Assembly: GCF_003323715.1 (NCBI RefSeq)
Contig: NZ_QOIN01000026.1
Span: 1 to 64,000, forward strand
Length of the DNA stretch: 64,000 nucleotides
Origin: Streptomyces diacarni
Lineage (GTDB): Bacteria; Actinomycetota; Actinomycetes; Streptomycetales; Streptomycetaceae
Direction of reading: 5' to 3'
The translations under genes were made by a program, and so were the position numbers. The notes under the pieces were generated by a model. It had not been told where the DNA came from, made no database searches, and worked only from the letters and a program-made list of their open reading frames with translations. Below, in pieces: positions 47,919 to 56,802 of this stretch; within the stretch, counting starts at the first letter, position 1; every line of letters starts with the position of its first letter.

Positions 47919-48412
47919 GCGAGGGCGCGCCGGACGCTGTTCTCGGACACGGCGCGTCCGTACGGACACACGGCCGTGCCGGGCGAGAGCACTGCTCGCC
48001 CGGCACGGAAGCGGTCTGCCCGTACGGACGCGCCCCCGGGAGGCGGCGCGCACCACCACGGGCGGGCGGTTCCGCCCGAGGAAAAGTTCCCCCGGCGCAC
48101 GGTCCCACCCGGCCAGGAATCACCTCGCCCGGACGTCACGCCCGTCCGAGCAGCGCGCCCGTCCGGGCAGCGCGCCCGTCCGAGCAGACCGCCCATACGA
48201 GCAACGCGTTCGTACGGACAGCGCGTTCGTACGGACAGCGCGTCAACGCCGCAGATACACCGCGCGGCACCGCACCAGGGCGAGCCGTGCAGGCGGCGAA
48301 CTCACCGCTTCCGTGCTCAGGTCCGCACTCTCTGTTGCCATTTCCCAGCGGGGACGCACATGTTGATGGCAACCTACTGGGAGTAGTCGTACTTACACGG
48401 AGGTGCGGTCCC
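47919..48412. other. Intergenic region before the XRE/DUF397 pair
   Basis: About 495 bp without a convincing gene. It contains scattered CCGTACGG(A/T)C motifs (about 47959, 48016) of the same type as the 17-bp array at 48139-48240, suggesting older copies. The last 100 bp (less GC-rich, TGATGGCAACCTACTGGGAG) probably hold the XRE promoter. Confidence 0.55.
48139..48240. repeat. Six 17-bp tandem repeats
   Basis: Units of 17 bp beginning at 48139, 48156, 48173, 48190, 48207 and 48224. The first three are of the type CGCCCGTCCGAGCAGCG; the last two are identical (CGTTCGTACGGACAGCG); the fourth is intermediate. The last type contains CGTACG palindromes. Confidence 0.92.
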
Positions 48413-49273
48413 GTGGCGTCGAACGTCAACCCCACAGTCCGGCGTCGCCGACTGGGCCAGGAGCTGCGCCGGCTGCGTGAGCAGCGCGGTATGACGGCCG
48501 AGGAGGTCGCGGACCGGCTGCTGGTCTCCCAGTCGAAGATCAGCAGGCTGGAGAACGGAAGACGGAGCATCAGCCAGCGGGACGTGCGTGACCTGTGCGA
48601 GGTCTACGAGGTCGAGGACCGCCGGATAGTCGACTCCCTGATGCAGATGGCGAAGGAGTCGCGCCAGCAGGGTTGGTGGCACGCGTTCGGTGACATTCCG
48701 TACAGCGTCTACATCGGGCTGGAGACGGACGCCGCCTCACTGCGTGTCTACGAACCCCAGGTGGTCCCGGGGCTGTTGCAGACGCATCCGTACGCGGAAG
48801 CCGTCGTCGCGGGAGCGCTGCCGGAGGCCACGGCGGCGGACATCGAGCGTCGCGTGCAGGTGCGGTTGCGCCGCCAGGACCGGATCAGGGACGAGCGCAA
48901 TCCGCTGCGGCTGTGGGCCGTGCTGGACGAGTCGGTGCTCCGCCGCGAGGTGGGCGGCAAGCACACGATGGCCGAGCAGCTCGAGTACCTCAACGAGATG
49001 TCCCAGCGCCCCCATGTGACGCTCCAGGTCATGCCGTTCTCGATGGGCGCGCATCCGGGCGTCAACGGTCAGTACGCGATTTTGGAGTTCCCCGACGCCT
49101 CGGATTCGACCGTCATCTACCTGGAGGGCGTCACCAGCGACCTCTATCTGGAGAAGGCGAACGACGTCCAGAAGTACAGCGTCATGTACGAGCACCTGCG
49201 GGCGCAGGCGCTCAATCCGGACCAGACACGGGAGTTCATCGAGAAGGTCGCCAAGGAGTACGCCCGCGGCTGA
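48413..49273 (+). CDS. XRE-family regulator with DUF5753 domain
   Basis: A 286-residue regulator. HTH: RRRRLGQELRRLREQRGMTA, then EEVADRLLVSQSKISRLENG. After a linker comes DUF5753: YIGLETDAASLRVYEPQVVP, GLLQTHPYAEAVVAGALPEA, RLWAVLDESVLRREVGGKHT, and the tail RPHVTLQVMPFSMGAHPGVN with DLYLEKANDVQKYSVMYEHL. This is the WhiJ-like family that pairs with DUF397 proteins in Streptomyces; several pairs affect development or antibiotic production, and some were proposed to act like toxin-antitoxin pairs. GTG 48413 lies 9 nt after GGAGG. The DUF397 partner follows 195 bp on. Confidence 0.92.
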   Translation: MASNVNPTVRRRRLGQELRRLREQRGMTAEEVADRLLVSQSKISRLENGRRSISQRDVRDLCEVYEVEDRRIVDSLMQMAKESRQQGWWHAFGDIPYSVYIGLETDAASLRVYEPQVVPGLLQTHPYAEAVVAGALPEATAADIERRVQVRLRRQDRIRDERNPLRLWAVLDESVLRREVGGKHTMAEQLEYLNEMSQRPHVTLQVMPFSMGAHPGVNGQYAILEFPDASDSTVIYLEGVTSDLYLEKANDVQKYSVMYEHLRAQALNPDQTREFIEKVAKEYARG

Positions 49274-49280
49274 CGCCCAC

Positions 49281-49326
49281 CCCCGGCTTCCGGCATGTGC
49301 CAACAAGGCATGCCGGGAAACCGGGG
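49281..49326 (+). terminator. Nested hairpin after the XRE gene
   Basis: CCGGCATG (49290-49297) pairs with CATGCCGG (49309-49316), and outside it CCCCGG (49281-49286) pairs with CCGGGG (49321-49326). It lies 10-50 nt past the XRE stop and probably separates XRE and DUF397 transcripts in part. Confidence 0.7.
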
Positions 49327-49467
49327 GAGGCTACACCGCGGCCCGTCGCGATGTGAAGACCAGCCTGGAATATGCCATCCGGTTGAGTGAACGGCCCCTT
49401 CGTGCGCCCGAACCGCCGCGTAATGTCGTTCGCACGTCAGGAAAAACTCGGAACAACCGGAGCAGAT

Positions 49468-49683
49468 ATGGCCATTCAGCAGGGAAAGACCCACACGTGG
49501 ACCAAGTCCAGCTACTCGACGGGGAACGGCGCCTGTGTCGAGGTGAAGTCGCCGGCGGTGTGCTCGATCGCCGTGCGTGACTCGAAGGAGCCGCAGGGCC
49601 CCGCTCTCAGCTTCCGCTCTGCGGCCTGGGACGCGTTCGTCTTCCGCGTGAGCGGTGGGGAGCTCGGCGCCGGTCTGGACTGA
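49468..49683 (+). CDS. DUF397-domain protein
   Basis: A 71-residue DUF397 protein: TWTKSSYSTGNGACVEVKSP, VRDSKEPQGPALSFRSAAWD with AFVFRV next, all typical. DUF397 proteins form pairs with XRE-DUF5753 regulators and seem to modulate or be controlled by them. ATG 49468 follows CCGGAGCAG. A promoter-like TTGAGT at about 49384 lies upstream, so it can be expressed apart from the XRE gene despite the terminator between them. Confidence 0.92.
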   Translation: MAIQQGKTHTWTKSSYSTGNGACVEVKSPAVCSIAVRDSKEPQGPALSFRSAAWDAFVFRVSGGELGAGLD

Positions 49684-49840
49684 GGCCGGGGCCGGGTGCC
49701 ACACCGCGTACGACGTGGCGCCCCCCGACGCGCCTGAGGTGGCGTCGAAGCGCAGGACACAGCCCTCTCGACTGGCTCGCCGTCCCGGCCGAGGGGGCTT
49801 CGCGCTGCCGCCCCGCCCTTCCTCCGCCGTGCGGCACCCT

Positions 49841-50719
49841 TCAGCGGAGTTGATCCACGTAGGTGTCCGTTCCCGGGATCGTCGGAACGAAGGGCGCCAC
49901 CAGTTCCGTCCGTCCCAGCCCGGTCTCCGCCACGGCTTCCTCCAGACCTGTGAAACATGCCTCCCAGCGTTCGCGCGGGTCCTCCTGGAGGAACCACAGC
50001 AGGGTCAGCCGGGTGTCGGTCCTCTCGACCTGCCGCACGTACGACATCCGGTCGGTGGGCAGCGGGGTGGGGCGGAACACGGTGACCATCGCGGCCGGAG
50101 AGCCGTGGAGACGGGCCGGGAGATGCTCCGCGCGCAGCCACTCCAGCAGTTCGGCACGCTGACCGGGGCCGGCCGCGTCGACCACCTGGAGGACCAGGCC
50201 GCGGTACGGGTGGTCGAGCGCGTGGTGATCGCGCGGTCCTGCGGCCCCGTCCCGGTAGACGGTGCCCTCGTGGTCCTGGAAGCTGGTGAAGACGTGGGTG
50301 CGTTCCTGGTGGACGCGCGCGTCCCGGTTGAGGCGCTTGTTGATGGCGACCGTCCACTTCATGTGGTCCTCGTAGCGGCCCTCGGTGATCCAGTACGTCG
50401 ACAGGTAGCAGCCCGCGGTCACCGGCTGGGCCACCGCTGAGCGGGCCGGGTAGCGCAGCAGTTGCAGTTCACGGGTGGCCACCCAGCGGCGGCCCGCGTA
50501 GATCCAGGGCATGGCCATGGCGCCGGCGATGTAGTGGTCGTCCTCGTACCAGCGGTTGTAGGCGTACTCGTGGCCTGCGTGCGGCTCGACCATGGTGATC
50601 AGGGCGTGCCCCGGGCGCACTCCGTAGGGGCCGACCGCGGCCAGTCGGGCATATGCGTCGCCGTCCGTACGGTGCGCGGGCGGGTCGCTCGGGGCATCCG
50701 ACGTGTCCGGTGTGTCCAT
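49841..50719 (-). CDS. EthD-like (dimeric alpha/beta barrel) protein, function unknown
   Basis: 292 residues that I read as two ferredoxin-like halves: RPGHALITMVEPHAGHEYAY with NRWYEDDHYIAGAMAMPWIY (EthD/DABB-type RWYxxxH helix), and a second half YRGLVLQVVDAAGPGQRAEL with LLEWLRAEHLPARLHG. No catalytic motif is clear. Similar proteins occur next to SDRs in actinobacterial catabolic clusters, which suggests hydroxylation or isomerisation of a cyclic substrate, but this is inference. It diverges from the SDR gene; a CTGAC-N5-GTCAG palindrome lies between them. Confidence 0.6.
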   Translation of the reverse strand: MDTPDTSDAPSDPPAHRTDGDAYARLAAVGPYGVRPGHALITMVEPHAGHEYAYNRWYEDDHYIAGAMAMPWIYAGRRWVATRELQLLRYPARSAVAQPVTAGCYLSTYWITEGRYEDHMKWTVAINKRLNRDARVHQERTHVFTSFQDHEGTVYRDGAAGPRDHHALDHPYRGLVLQVVDAAGPGQRAELLEWLRAEHLPARLHGSPAAMVTVFRPTPLPTDRMSYVRQVERTDTRLTLLWFLQEDPRERWEACFTGLEEAVAETGLGRTELVAPFVPTIPGTDTYVDQLR

Positions 50720-50760
50720 CGTGCCTCTTCCTCCCCCTCGACTTCTCCCCTACGGTGTAG

Positions 50761-50775
50761 CTGACTGGGCGTCAG
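50761..50775. promoter_or_regulatory. Palindromic operator CTGAC-TGGGC-GTCAG (site A)
   Basis: A 5-bp-arm palindrome in the middle of the 86-bp space between the divergent EthD-like and SDR starts. It shares both half-sites with two stronger palindromes at 59877 and 62171. A TetR-type regulator is the likely ligand. Confidence 0.6.
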
Positions 50776-50805
50776 AATTCGATACCCGTACGGAGGGGGA
50801 TCGGT

Positions 50806-51600
50806 GTGCTGCTCGCGGACAGGACAGTGGTGATCTCGGGGGTGGGTCCCGGACTCGGCCACGAGGTGGCCGCCGCGTGTGTACGGGAGGGCGCCTCGGT
50901 CGTGCTCGGCGCCCGTACAGAGGCCCGTCTCGCCGCCTGTGCCGAAACAGTCGATCCCTCCGGCGCCCGCAGCACGTACCGGACAGCCGACATCCGGGAC
51001 GAGCGGCAGTGCGAGGCACTGGCCGCCGCGGCGGTGGAACGCTTCGGCCGTATCGACGCCGTTGTGCACGTGGCCGCACTCGACACGGTCATGGGCGGCC
51101 TCGAGGGCGCGGATCTGGCCGAGTGGCAGTCGGTGCTGGACGTCAATCTCCTGGGCACCCTGCGGATGACACGTGCCTGTCTGCCCGCGCTGAAGGAGGC
51201 CGGTGCGCGGGGCGACGGCTCCGTCGTGATGATCGGCACCCAGTCCTCCGTCGCGGCTCCCGCACAGGTGCAGCAGGCGGCTTACGCGGCGTCCAAGGGT
51301 GCTCTCGTGTCCGCCATGTACTCCCTCGCCCGCGAGCTGGGGTCGCACGGCGTGCGCGTGAACACCGTGCAGCCCGGCTGGATGTGGGGCCCCATGGTCG
51401 AGGGGTACGTGGCGTGGCAGGCCTCGTCCGAGAACGTGGAGCCCGAGGTCGTACGGGAGCGGCTGGACGCACGGATGGCGCTGCCGCGGATGGCGGAGGA
51501 CGCGGACGTGGCGGAAACAGCGACGTTCTTCGCCTCACCCCGGGCCCGGGGGATCACGGGGCAGTGTCTGCTGGTGAACGCGGGAGAGCTGATGCGCTGA
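50806..51600 (+). CDS. SDR-family oxidoreductase
   Basis: A 264-residue classical short-chain dehydrogenase. The cofactor loop is VVISGVGPGLGHEVAAACVR, a GVGPGLG variant of TGxxxGxG; ARTEAR after strand 2 suggests NADP(H) or NAD use is open. Catalysis: GTQSSVAAPAQVQQAAYAAS with K next gives the YAASK dyad; RVNTVQPGWMWGPMVEG follows. It oxidises or reduces an alcohol/ketone of an unknown compound. GTG 50806 follows CGGAGGGGG. It shares its promoter region with the EthD-like gene. Confidence 0.9.
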   Translation: MLLADRTVVISGVGPGLGHEVAAACVREGASVVLGARTEARLAACAETVDPSGARSTYRTADIRDERQCEALAAAAVERFGRIDAVVHVAALDTVMGGLEGADLAEWQSVLDVNLLGTLRMTRACLPALKEAGARGDGSVVMIGTQSSVAAPAQVQQAAYAASKGALVSAMYSLARELGSHGVRVNTVQPGWMWGPMVEGYVAWQASSENVEPEVVRERLDARMALPRMAEDADVAETATFFASPRARGITGQCLLVNAGELMR

Positions 51601-51654
51601 CCCCGCGCGACGACGCGGCCTGCTCATGCGCTGACTCCGCGCGACGACGCGGCC
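51592..51654. repeat. 29-bp direct repeat at the SDR 3' end
   Basis: ATGCGCTGACCCCGCGCGAC and the following nine bases (51592-51620), which hold the last codons and stop of the SDR, are repeated with one change at 51626-51654. The gene's tail was duplicated. Confidence 0.85.
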
Positions 51655-51801
51655 GGGTGTGGTCACCGCGCTTGCGCTGCGGAGCGGTCCTGCCTCCCAC
51701 CGATATCCGGTCTCTCCGGAGCGTCCGGCGCTCGCCTTGAGCACTGCCCCTGAGCGTTTCCTCTGTGCCCTCCCACCGAGCGCTTCTCGGGAACCCTTCT
51801 T

Positions 51802-52935
51802 CTAGGCGCGCGGGTAGCGGGCCAGCCAGGCCGGTGTGGCCGTACCGGGGCCGTGCAGGGCGGGCCCCTGGGTCATCTCCATGGCGAAGTCGTCGGCCAG
51901 TTCCAGGATGGTCGCGCGGCCTTCCACCTCGGCGACCCACCCTGCGGGCAGGGCCGTCTCCCCGTGCATGGCGCCCAGCAGGTTGCCGCACACGGAGCCG
52001 GTCGAGTCGCTGTCGCCACCGTGGTTGACGGCCAGCAGCAGGCCGTGGCGGACGTCCTGCGCGACCAGGGCGCAGTAGACGCCGATGGAGAGCGCTTCCT
52101 CGGCTGTCCAGCCCTCCCCCAGCGCGGCGACCCTCTCGGGCGACGGCATGCCCTGACGGACGGCGCCCAGGGCGCGCTTGAGCGCTTCGGTGGTCTCCTG
52201 GTGGCCGGGGCGGGCGGCCAGCTGCACGAGGGTGCGCTGGACCGCCGTGTCCAGGTCGTCGCCGCGGGCCAGGGTGTGGACGATCGCGGCGAACGCCCCG
52301 GCCGCCAGGTACCCGGTGGGGTGGCCGTGGGTCTGGGCGGCGCACTCGGCTGCCAGTTGGAAGACCAGTGCGGGCTCCCAGCCGACCAGCAGCCCGAAGG
52401 GAGCCGACCGCATGACGGTCCCGCATCCCTTGGAGTCGGGGTTCTTGGGCTGGTCCAGCGTGCCCATGCGGGGGTCGGCCAGGCCGCTGAGACAGGCGTT
52501 GCCGGGCGCCCGGCGTGAGTAGAGCCACTCCTCGCGGGCGAGCCAGCCGTCGTTCTCGCGGCGCTCGTCGGGGCCCCAGTCGCGCTGTGTGGCCGCCCAG
52601 CGCAGATAGGCGGCGTGCACGTCGGTGGGCGGGTGCCAGGCGCCGGTGTCGCGGCGGACGTGGGCGCGGATGAGCCCGTCCACGGTGAACAGCGTCATCT
52701 GGGTGTCGTCGGTGATGGCGCCGCGCCGTCCGAAAGCGGGCAGGTAGTCGGTCACGCCCTGGGGGCCGTGGGTTTCACGGATCCTGTCCAGGGAGTCGAA
52801 CTCGACGGCCGCGCCGAGCGCGTCACCGACGGCGCCGCCCAGCAGGCATCCGCGCACTCTGCTGCGGAAATCCTGCTGTTCGGCACGTCCCCATATGGCA
52901 CTCGCGCCGCTGTCCGCCCCACCCGCACCTGTCAC
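51802..52935 (-). CDS. ADP-ribosylglycohydrolase family protein
   Basis: A 377-residue DraG-type hydrolase. Motifs at both metal sites are intact: RVRGCLLGGAVGDALGAAVE (N-terminal GxxxGDAxG), GAITDDTQMTLFTVDGLIRA (TDDT), and VNHGGDSDSTGSVCGNLLGA (GGDSDS). Such enzymes remove ADP-ribose from proteins or nucleic acids, or act on small ribosylated molecules. GTG 52935 follows GGAGGGCGGCGGATC with reasonable spacing. It lies 83 bp after FbiC on the same strand, behind a hairpin, so the two may be partly linked. Its target is unknown; no ADP-ribosyltransferase is seen nearby. Confidence 0.92.
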   Translation of the reverse strand: MTGAGGADSGASAIWGRAEQQDFRSRVRGCLLGGAVGDALGAAVEFDSLDRIRETHGPQGVTDYLPAFGRRGAITDDTQMTLFTVDGLIRAHVRRDTGAWHPPTDVHAAYLRWAATQRDWGPDERRENDGWLAREEWLYSRRAPGNACLSGLADPRMGTLDQPKNPDSKGCGTVMRSAPFGLLVGWEPALVFQLAAECAAQTHGHPTGYLAAGAFAAIVHTLARGDDLDTAVQRTLVQLAARPGHQETTEALKRALGAVRQGMPSPERVAALGEGWTAEEALSIGVYCALVAQDVRHGLLLAVNHGGDSDSTGSVCGNLLGAMHGETALPAGWVAEVEGRATILELADDFAMEMTQGPALHGPGTATPAWLARYPRA

Positions 52936-52973
52936 GATCCGCCGCCCTCCTGGCTGCCCCTCCTCCGGCTTGT

Positions 52974-52999
52974 GGCCCCGCACTCTAATAGACGGGGCC
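52974..52999 (-). terminator. Hairpin after fbiC
   Basis: GGCCCCG (52974-52980) and CGGGGCC (52993-52999) form a 7-bp stem, 20 nt past the fbiC stop and before the next gene on the same strand. Confidence 0.5.
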
Positions 53000-53018
53000 G
53001 GGGGCCGTTCAGCGCCCG

Positions 53019-55631
53019 TCAGTCCAGGACGGGCAGCAGTTCGGGCAGGTGGCCGTCGGAGGCGTGGGCCGCGCGCATCCGGTCCTCGGTAACGGGGCCG
53101 TATCCGGTGGTGCGGGGGCGTGCCGGGCGCCCGGTGGCGTCGGCGATGGCGACCAGGTCCTTGATGGAGCGGTAGGAGCCGTAGGAGGAGCCGGCCATCC
53201 GGGAGATCGTCTCCTCCATGAGGGTGCCGCCCAGGTCGTTGGCGCCGGAGCGCAGCATTTCGGCGGCGCCCTCGGTGCCCAGCTTCACCCAGCTGGTCTG
53301 GATGTTGGGCACCCACGGGTGCAGCAGGAGGCGCGCCATGGCGGTGACCGCCCGGTTGTCGCGGGCGCTGGGCCCTGGGCGGGCGATGCCGGCGAGGTAG
53401 ACGGGCGCGTTGGTGTGGATGAACGGCAGGGTGACGAACTCGCTGAACCCGGCCCGTCCCTTCTCCAGCGCCGTGCGCTGGATGCGTGCCAGCAGCCGCA
53501 GGTGGCCCAGCCAGTGGCGGGGCTGGTCGACGTGGCCGTACATCATCGTGGAGGTCGTGCCGAGCCCCACCTCGTGCGCCGTCTCGATGACCTCCACCCA
53601 GGTGGCGGCCGGCAGTTTGCCCTTGGTGAGGATCCAGCGGACCTCGTCGTCGAGGATCTCCGCCGCCGTGCCGGGGATCGAGTCGAGCCCGGCCTCCTTG
53701 GCGGCGGTCAGCCACTCGCGGATGGACATGCCGGTGCGGGTGGCGCCGTTGACGACCTCCATCGGGGAGAAGGCGTGCACGTGGAGGCCCGGAACCCGTT
53801 CCTTGACGGTCCGCGCGATGTCGAAGTAGGCGGTGCCCGGCAGGTCCGGGTGGATGCCGCCCTGCATGCACACCTCGACGGCGCCGACATCCCAGGCCTG
53901 CTGGGCGCGGTCGGCGACCTGTTCGAGGGAGAGCGTGTAGGCGTCGGCGTCGGTGCGGCGCTGCGCGAAGGCGCAGAACCGGCAGCCGGTGTAGCAGACG
54001 TTGGTGAAGTTGATGTTGCGCGTGACGATGTACGTCACGTCGTCCCCGACCGCCTCGCGCCGTACGTCGTCCGCCGTGCGGCACAGCGCGTCCAGCGCGG
54101 GTCCGTCGGCGTGCAGGAGCGCGAGTGCCTGCTCGTCGGTGAGTTTCGTGGGGTCGTCGGCGGCCTGGGAGAGCGCCGCGCGCACGTCGGCGTCGACGCG
54201 TTGGGGGGCCATGCCGGGGGCTGCGCGCTCGCGCAGTTCCGCCCAGTCTCCGTACACCTCGTCGAAGTCGTCGCGGCGGTCGCTGGTGCGGCCCTCGGTG
54301 TCGATGGTGCGGTGCAGGTCGGTGCGGCCGCCGGCCGTCAGGCCCGCGAAGCCCTCGTCGGGCTCCTGCCACGGCAGCCCCTGGGGGCGCACGTCCTCGC
54401 GGGCCATGCCGGTCTCGGGCTCGGCGAGCGCCCGCACGTGCGGGAGGATGCGCGGGTCCAGCCACGGTTCCCCGCGGCGCACGAACTCGGGGTAGAGGGC
54501 GAGGCGTTCGCGCAGCTGGAAACCGGCCTCTGCGGTGCGCTCGGACAGCTCGTCGAGCTGCGGCCAGGGGCGCTCGGGGTTGACGTGGTCGGGCGTGACA
54601 GGAGAGACGCCGCCCCAGTCGTCGACACCGGCGGCGATGAGCCGGCCGTACTCCGCGTCCAGCAGATTCGGCGGGGCCTGGAGACAGCCGGAGGGGCCCA
54701 GGAGGTGCCGGGTGACGGCGACGGTGGCCACCAGGTCGTCCAGCTCGGCGTCGGGCATACCGCGCATGGCCGTGTCCGGCTTGGCGCGGAAGTTCTGGAT
54801 GATCAGCTCCTGGATGCCGTGGTAGGCGCGCTGCACGCGGCGCAGCGCGAACAGCGAGTCCGCGCGCTCCTCGTACGTCTCACCGATGCCGATGAGCAGG
54901 CCGCTGGTGAACGGCACGTTCGAGCGTCCGGCGTCCTCCAGCACGCGCAGCCGCACGGCCGGTTCCTTGTCCGGGGAGCCGTAATGCGGGGCGCCCGGCT
55001 CGCTCCACAGCCGCTCGGCGGTGGTCTCCAGCATCATGCCCATGGAGGCGGCCACCGGCTTGAGCCGCTGGAAGTCCGTCCAGGACAGCACCCCGGGGTT
55101 GAGGTGCGGCAGCAGCCCCGTCTCCTCCAGGATGCGCACGGCGACGGCCCGCACGTAGGCGAGTGTGTCGTCGTAGCCCTCGGCGTCCAGCCACTCCCGT
55201 GCCTCGGGCCAGCGGTCCTCCGGCTTGTCCCCGAGGGTGATCAGCGCTTCCTTGCAGCCGAGTTCGGCGCCGCGGCGGGCGATGTCGAGGACCTCGTCCA
55301 TCGACATGTACATCCCGTGCCCCGCGCGCCGCAGCTTGCCGGGGACGGTCACGAACGTGCAGTAGTGGCACTTGTCCCGGCACAGCCGGGTGAGGGGGAT
55401 GAAGACACTCTTGGAGTACGTGATGACGCCGGGCCGTCCCGCCGCCTCCAGGCCCGCGTCCCGGACGCGGGCCGCCGAGGCCGTCAGATCCGCCAGGTCG
55501 GCTCCCCGCGCCTGGAGGAGGACGGCGGCTTCCGTCTGATCGAGCGCCACCCCGTCCCGGGCCCGCTTGAGCGCCCGCCGCATCGCATTCGCCGTCGGGG
55601 CAGTCGGCGACACCTGTCCGTGAGAGGTCAT
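53019..55631 (-). CDS. fbiC: FO synthase FbiC (CofG-CofH fusion)
   Basis: An 870-residue fusion of two radical SAM enzymes that build 7,8-didemethyl-8-hydroxy-5-deazariboflavin (Fo), the chromophore of coenzyme F420, from tyrosine and the flavin precursor. The CofG half has the cluster motif CRDKCHYC (Cys84, 88, 91) with [12 protein letters not shown] before it; the CofH half has [10 protein letters not shown] near residue 545-552 with [14 protein letters not shown] before it, and [40 protein letters not shown] and [10 protein letters not shown] after. The length equals other actinobacterial FbiC. ATG 55631 starts the conserved part. F420-dependent oxidoreductase candidates surround it. Confidence 0.96.
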   Translation of the reverse strand: MTSHGQVSPTAPTANAMRRALKRARDGVALDQTEAAVLLQARGADLADLTASAARVRDAGLEAAGRPGVITYSKSVFIPLTRLCRDKCHYCTFVTVPGKLRRAGHGMYMSMDEVLDIARRGAELGCKEALITLGDKPEDRWPEAREWLDAEGYDDTLAYVRAVAVRILEETGLLPHLNPGVLSWTDFQRLKPVAASMGMMLETTAERLWSEPGAPHYGSPDKEPAVRLRVLEDAGRSNVPFTSGLLIGIGETYEERADSLFALRRVQRAYHGIQELIIQNFRAKPDTAMRGMPDAELDDLVATVAVTRHLLGPSGCLQAPPNLLDAEYGRLIAAGVDDWGGVSPVTPDHVNPERPWPQLDELSERTAEAGFQLRERLALYPEFVRRGEPWLDPRILPHVRALAEPETGMAREDVRPQGLPWQEPDEGFAGLTAGGRTDLHRTIDTEGRTSDRRDDFDEVYGDWAELRERAAPGMAPQRVDADVRAALSQAADDPTKLTDEQALALLHADGPALDALCRTADDVRREAVGDDVTYIVTRNINFTNVCYTGCRFCAFAQRRTDADAYTLSLEQVADRAQQAWDVGAVEVCMQGGIHPDLPGTAYFDIARTVKERVPGLHVHAFSPMEVVNGATRTGMSIREWLTAAKEAGLDSIPGTAAEILDDEVRWILTKGKLPAATWVEVIETAHEVGLGTTSTMMYGHVDQPRHWLGHLRLLARIQRTALEKGRAGFSEFVTLPFIHTNAPVYLAGIARPGPSARDNRAVTAMARLLLHPWVPNIQTSWVKLGTEGAAEMLRSGANDLGGTLMEETISRMAGSSYGSYRSIKDLVAIADATGRPARPRTTGYGPVTEDRMRAAHASDGHLPELLPVLD

Positions 55632-55806
55632 CCCCCCACCGTAGCCCGGAGCAGCGGCAACGCCGCAGGCGGCGAGCGGGTCGGGCGCTGTGGCGACCGC
55701 CTGTTCCGGCCACCTGCCGCACCGGTCGGGCGGGCCCTTGGGTGCGGCGCTCCGCGCGACCGTTTCGGCACACCCCGCCGGTCGCCGGCCGCGCCGCCTG
55801 CCCGCT

Positions 55807-55863
55807 CGGCCGGCACCGCTCTCATCGGCCGGCACCGCTCTCATCGGCCGGCACCTCTCTCAC
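55807..55863. repeat. Three 19-bp tandem repeats at an LLM gene 3' end
   Basis: CGGCCGGCACCGCTCTCAT at 55807-55825 and 55826-55844, with a variant at 55845-55863 that contains the stop codon of the minus-strand LLM gene. The space from 55632 to 55806 before fbiC shows no gene. Confidence 0.88.
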
Positions 55864-56690
55864 AGGTACCGGGAGTAGTCGTCCAGGGCGCGCAGAACTT
55901 CGAGTTCGGTGCCGGAGGGAAGCTGGAGAACGACCTCTTCGGCGCCCAGCTCGTCACGGTAGTGGCGCAGTTTGCCCGGGGAGGGCAGGACGAAGGCGGG
56001 AACGAGCGCGGGCTCTCCCCGGCGTCCTGCGGCGCGCCAGACGCGGTGGAGGTCGGGCACCGCGTCCCTCAGGCCGCTGCCGCCGACGGGGAGCCATCCG
56101 TCCGCGTATGCAGCGATGTGGGCGAAAAGGGTGGGCCCAGCGGCTCCGCCCACGAGCAGCCGGGGGCCGCCAGGGCGCACCGGCTTGGGGTGGGCGAGGG
56201 AGGCGCGGACGGATCCGAACTCGCCGTCGTAGGCGACGGGCTCGTCCGCCCACAGGGCCCGCATGAGCGCGACGCGGTCGCGCACCACGTCCCTGCGGCG
56301 GCGCCAGTCGACGCCGTGGTCGGCGGCTTCCTCGACGTTCCAGCCGAAGCCGACGCCCAGGGTGAGGCGGCCGCCGGACATCCAGTCGAGCGTGGCGATC
56401 TGTTTGGCCAGCACGATGGGGTCGTGTTGGGCGACCAGTGTGATGCTCGTGCCCAGGGCGAGCCGTTCGGTGACGGTCGCGGCGGCGGCCAGGCCGACGA
56501 AGGGGTCGAGCGTCCGCGCGTAGGGGCGCGGTAACGGGTCGCCCATGGGGGCGGGGGTCTGCCTGCTGACGGGGATGTGGGTGTGCTCGGGCAGGTAGAG
56601 GCCGCCGAAGCCGCGCTGTTCCAGCTCGCGGGCGAGGCGGGCGGGGCGGATGGTCTCGTCGGTGAGCAGAATGGTCGTGGAGATGCGCAT
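55860..56690 (-). CDS. F420-dependent LLM-class oxidoreductase (TIGR03619 type)
   Basis: A 276-residue luciferase-like TIM-barrel oxidoreductase. ISTTILLTDETIRPARLARE, LYLPEHTHIPVSRQTPAPMG, GLAAAATVTERLALGTSITL, QHDPIVLAKQIATLDWMSGG and RLTLGVGFGWNVEEAADHGV are typical of the F420-dependent TIGR03619 group. PRLLVGGAAGPTLFAHIA and a short C-terminus follow. It should use F420H2 (made with the help of FbiC, 230 bp away) rather than FMN. ATG 56690 starts the conserved strand; an upstream in-frame start adds a non-conserved leader. It is downstream of the amidohydrolase on the same strand. Confidence 0.9.
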   Translation of the reverse strand: MRISTTILLTDETIRPARLARELEQRGFGGLYLPEHTHIPVSRQTPAPMGDPLPRPYARTLDPFVGLAAAATVTERLALGTSITLVAQHDPIVLAKQIATLDWMSGGRLTLGVGFGWNVEEAADHGVDWRRRRDVVRDRVALMRALWADEPVAYDGEFGSVRASLAHPKPVRPGGPRLLVGGAAGPTLFAHIAAYADGWLPVGGSGLRDAVPDLHRVWRAAGRRGEPALVPAFVLPSPGKLRHYRDELGAEEVVLQLPSGTELEVLRALDDYSRYL

Positions 56691-56802
56691 GCCGCCACTG
56701 TGCGGCCCGGCGGCGGGGAACTCCATGGCGTGTGAGCACGCCTGTGGGTGCCTGCGCCGTCTGGCCACGCGTGCTCCGTTACGAACGCCCGCGCAAGCGG
56801 TG

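Noticed and set aside
48139-48240. Possible CRISPR array
   Set aside because: The 17-bp units are contiguous with no spacers and there are no cas genes in the window.
53049-56534. 1161-codon open plus-strand frame opposite fbiC and an LLM gene
   Set aside because: Antisense shadow; fbiC and the LLM gene on the minus strand have full motif sets.
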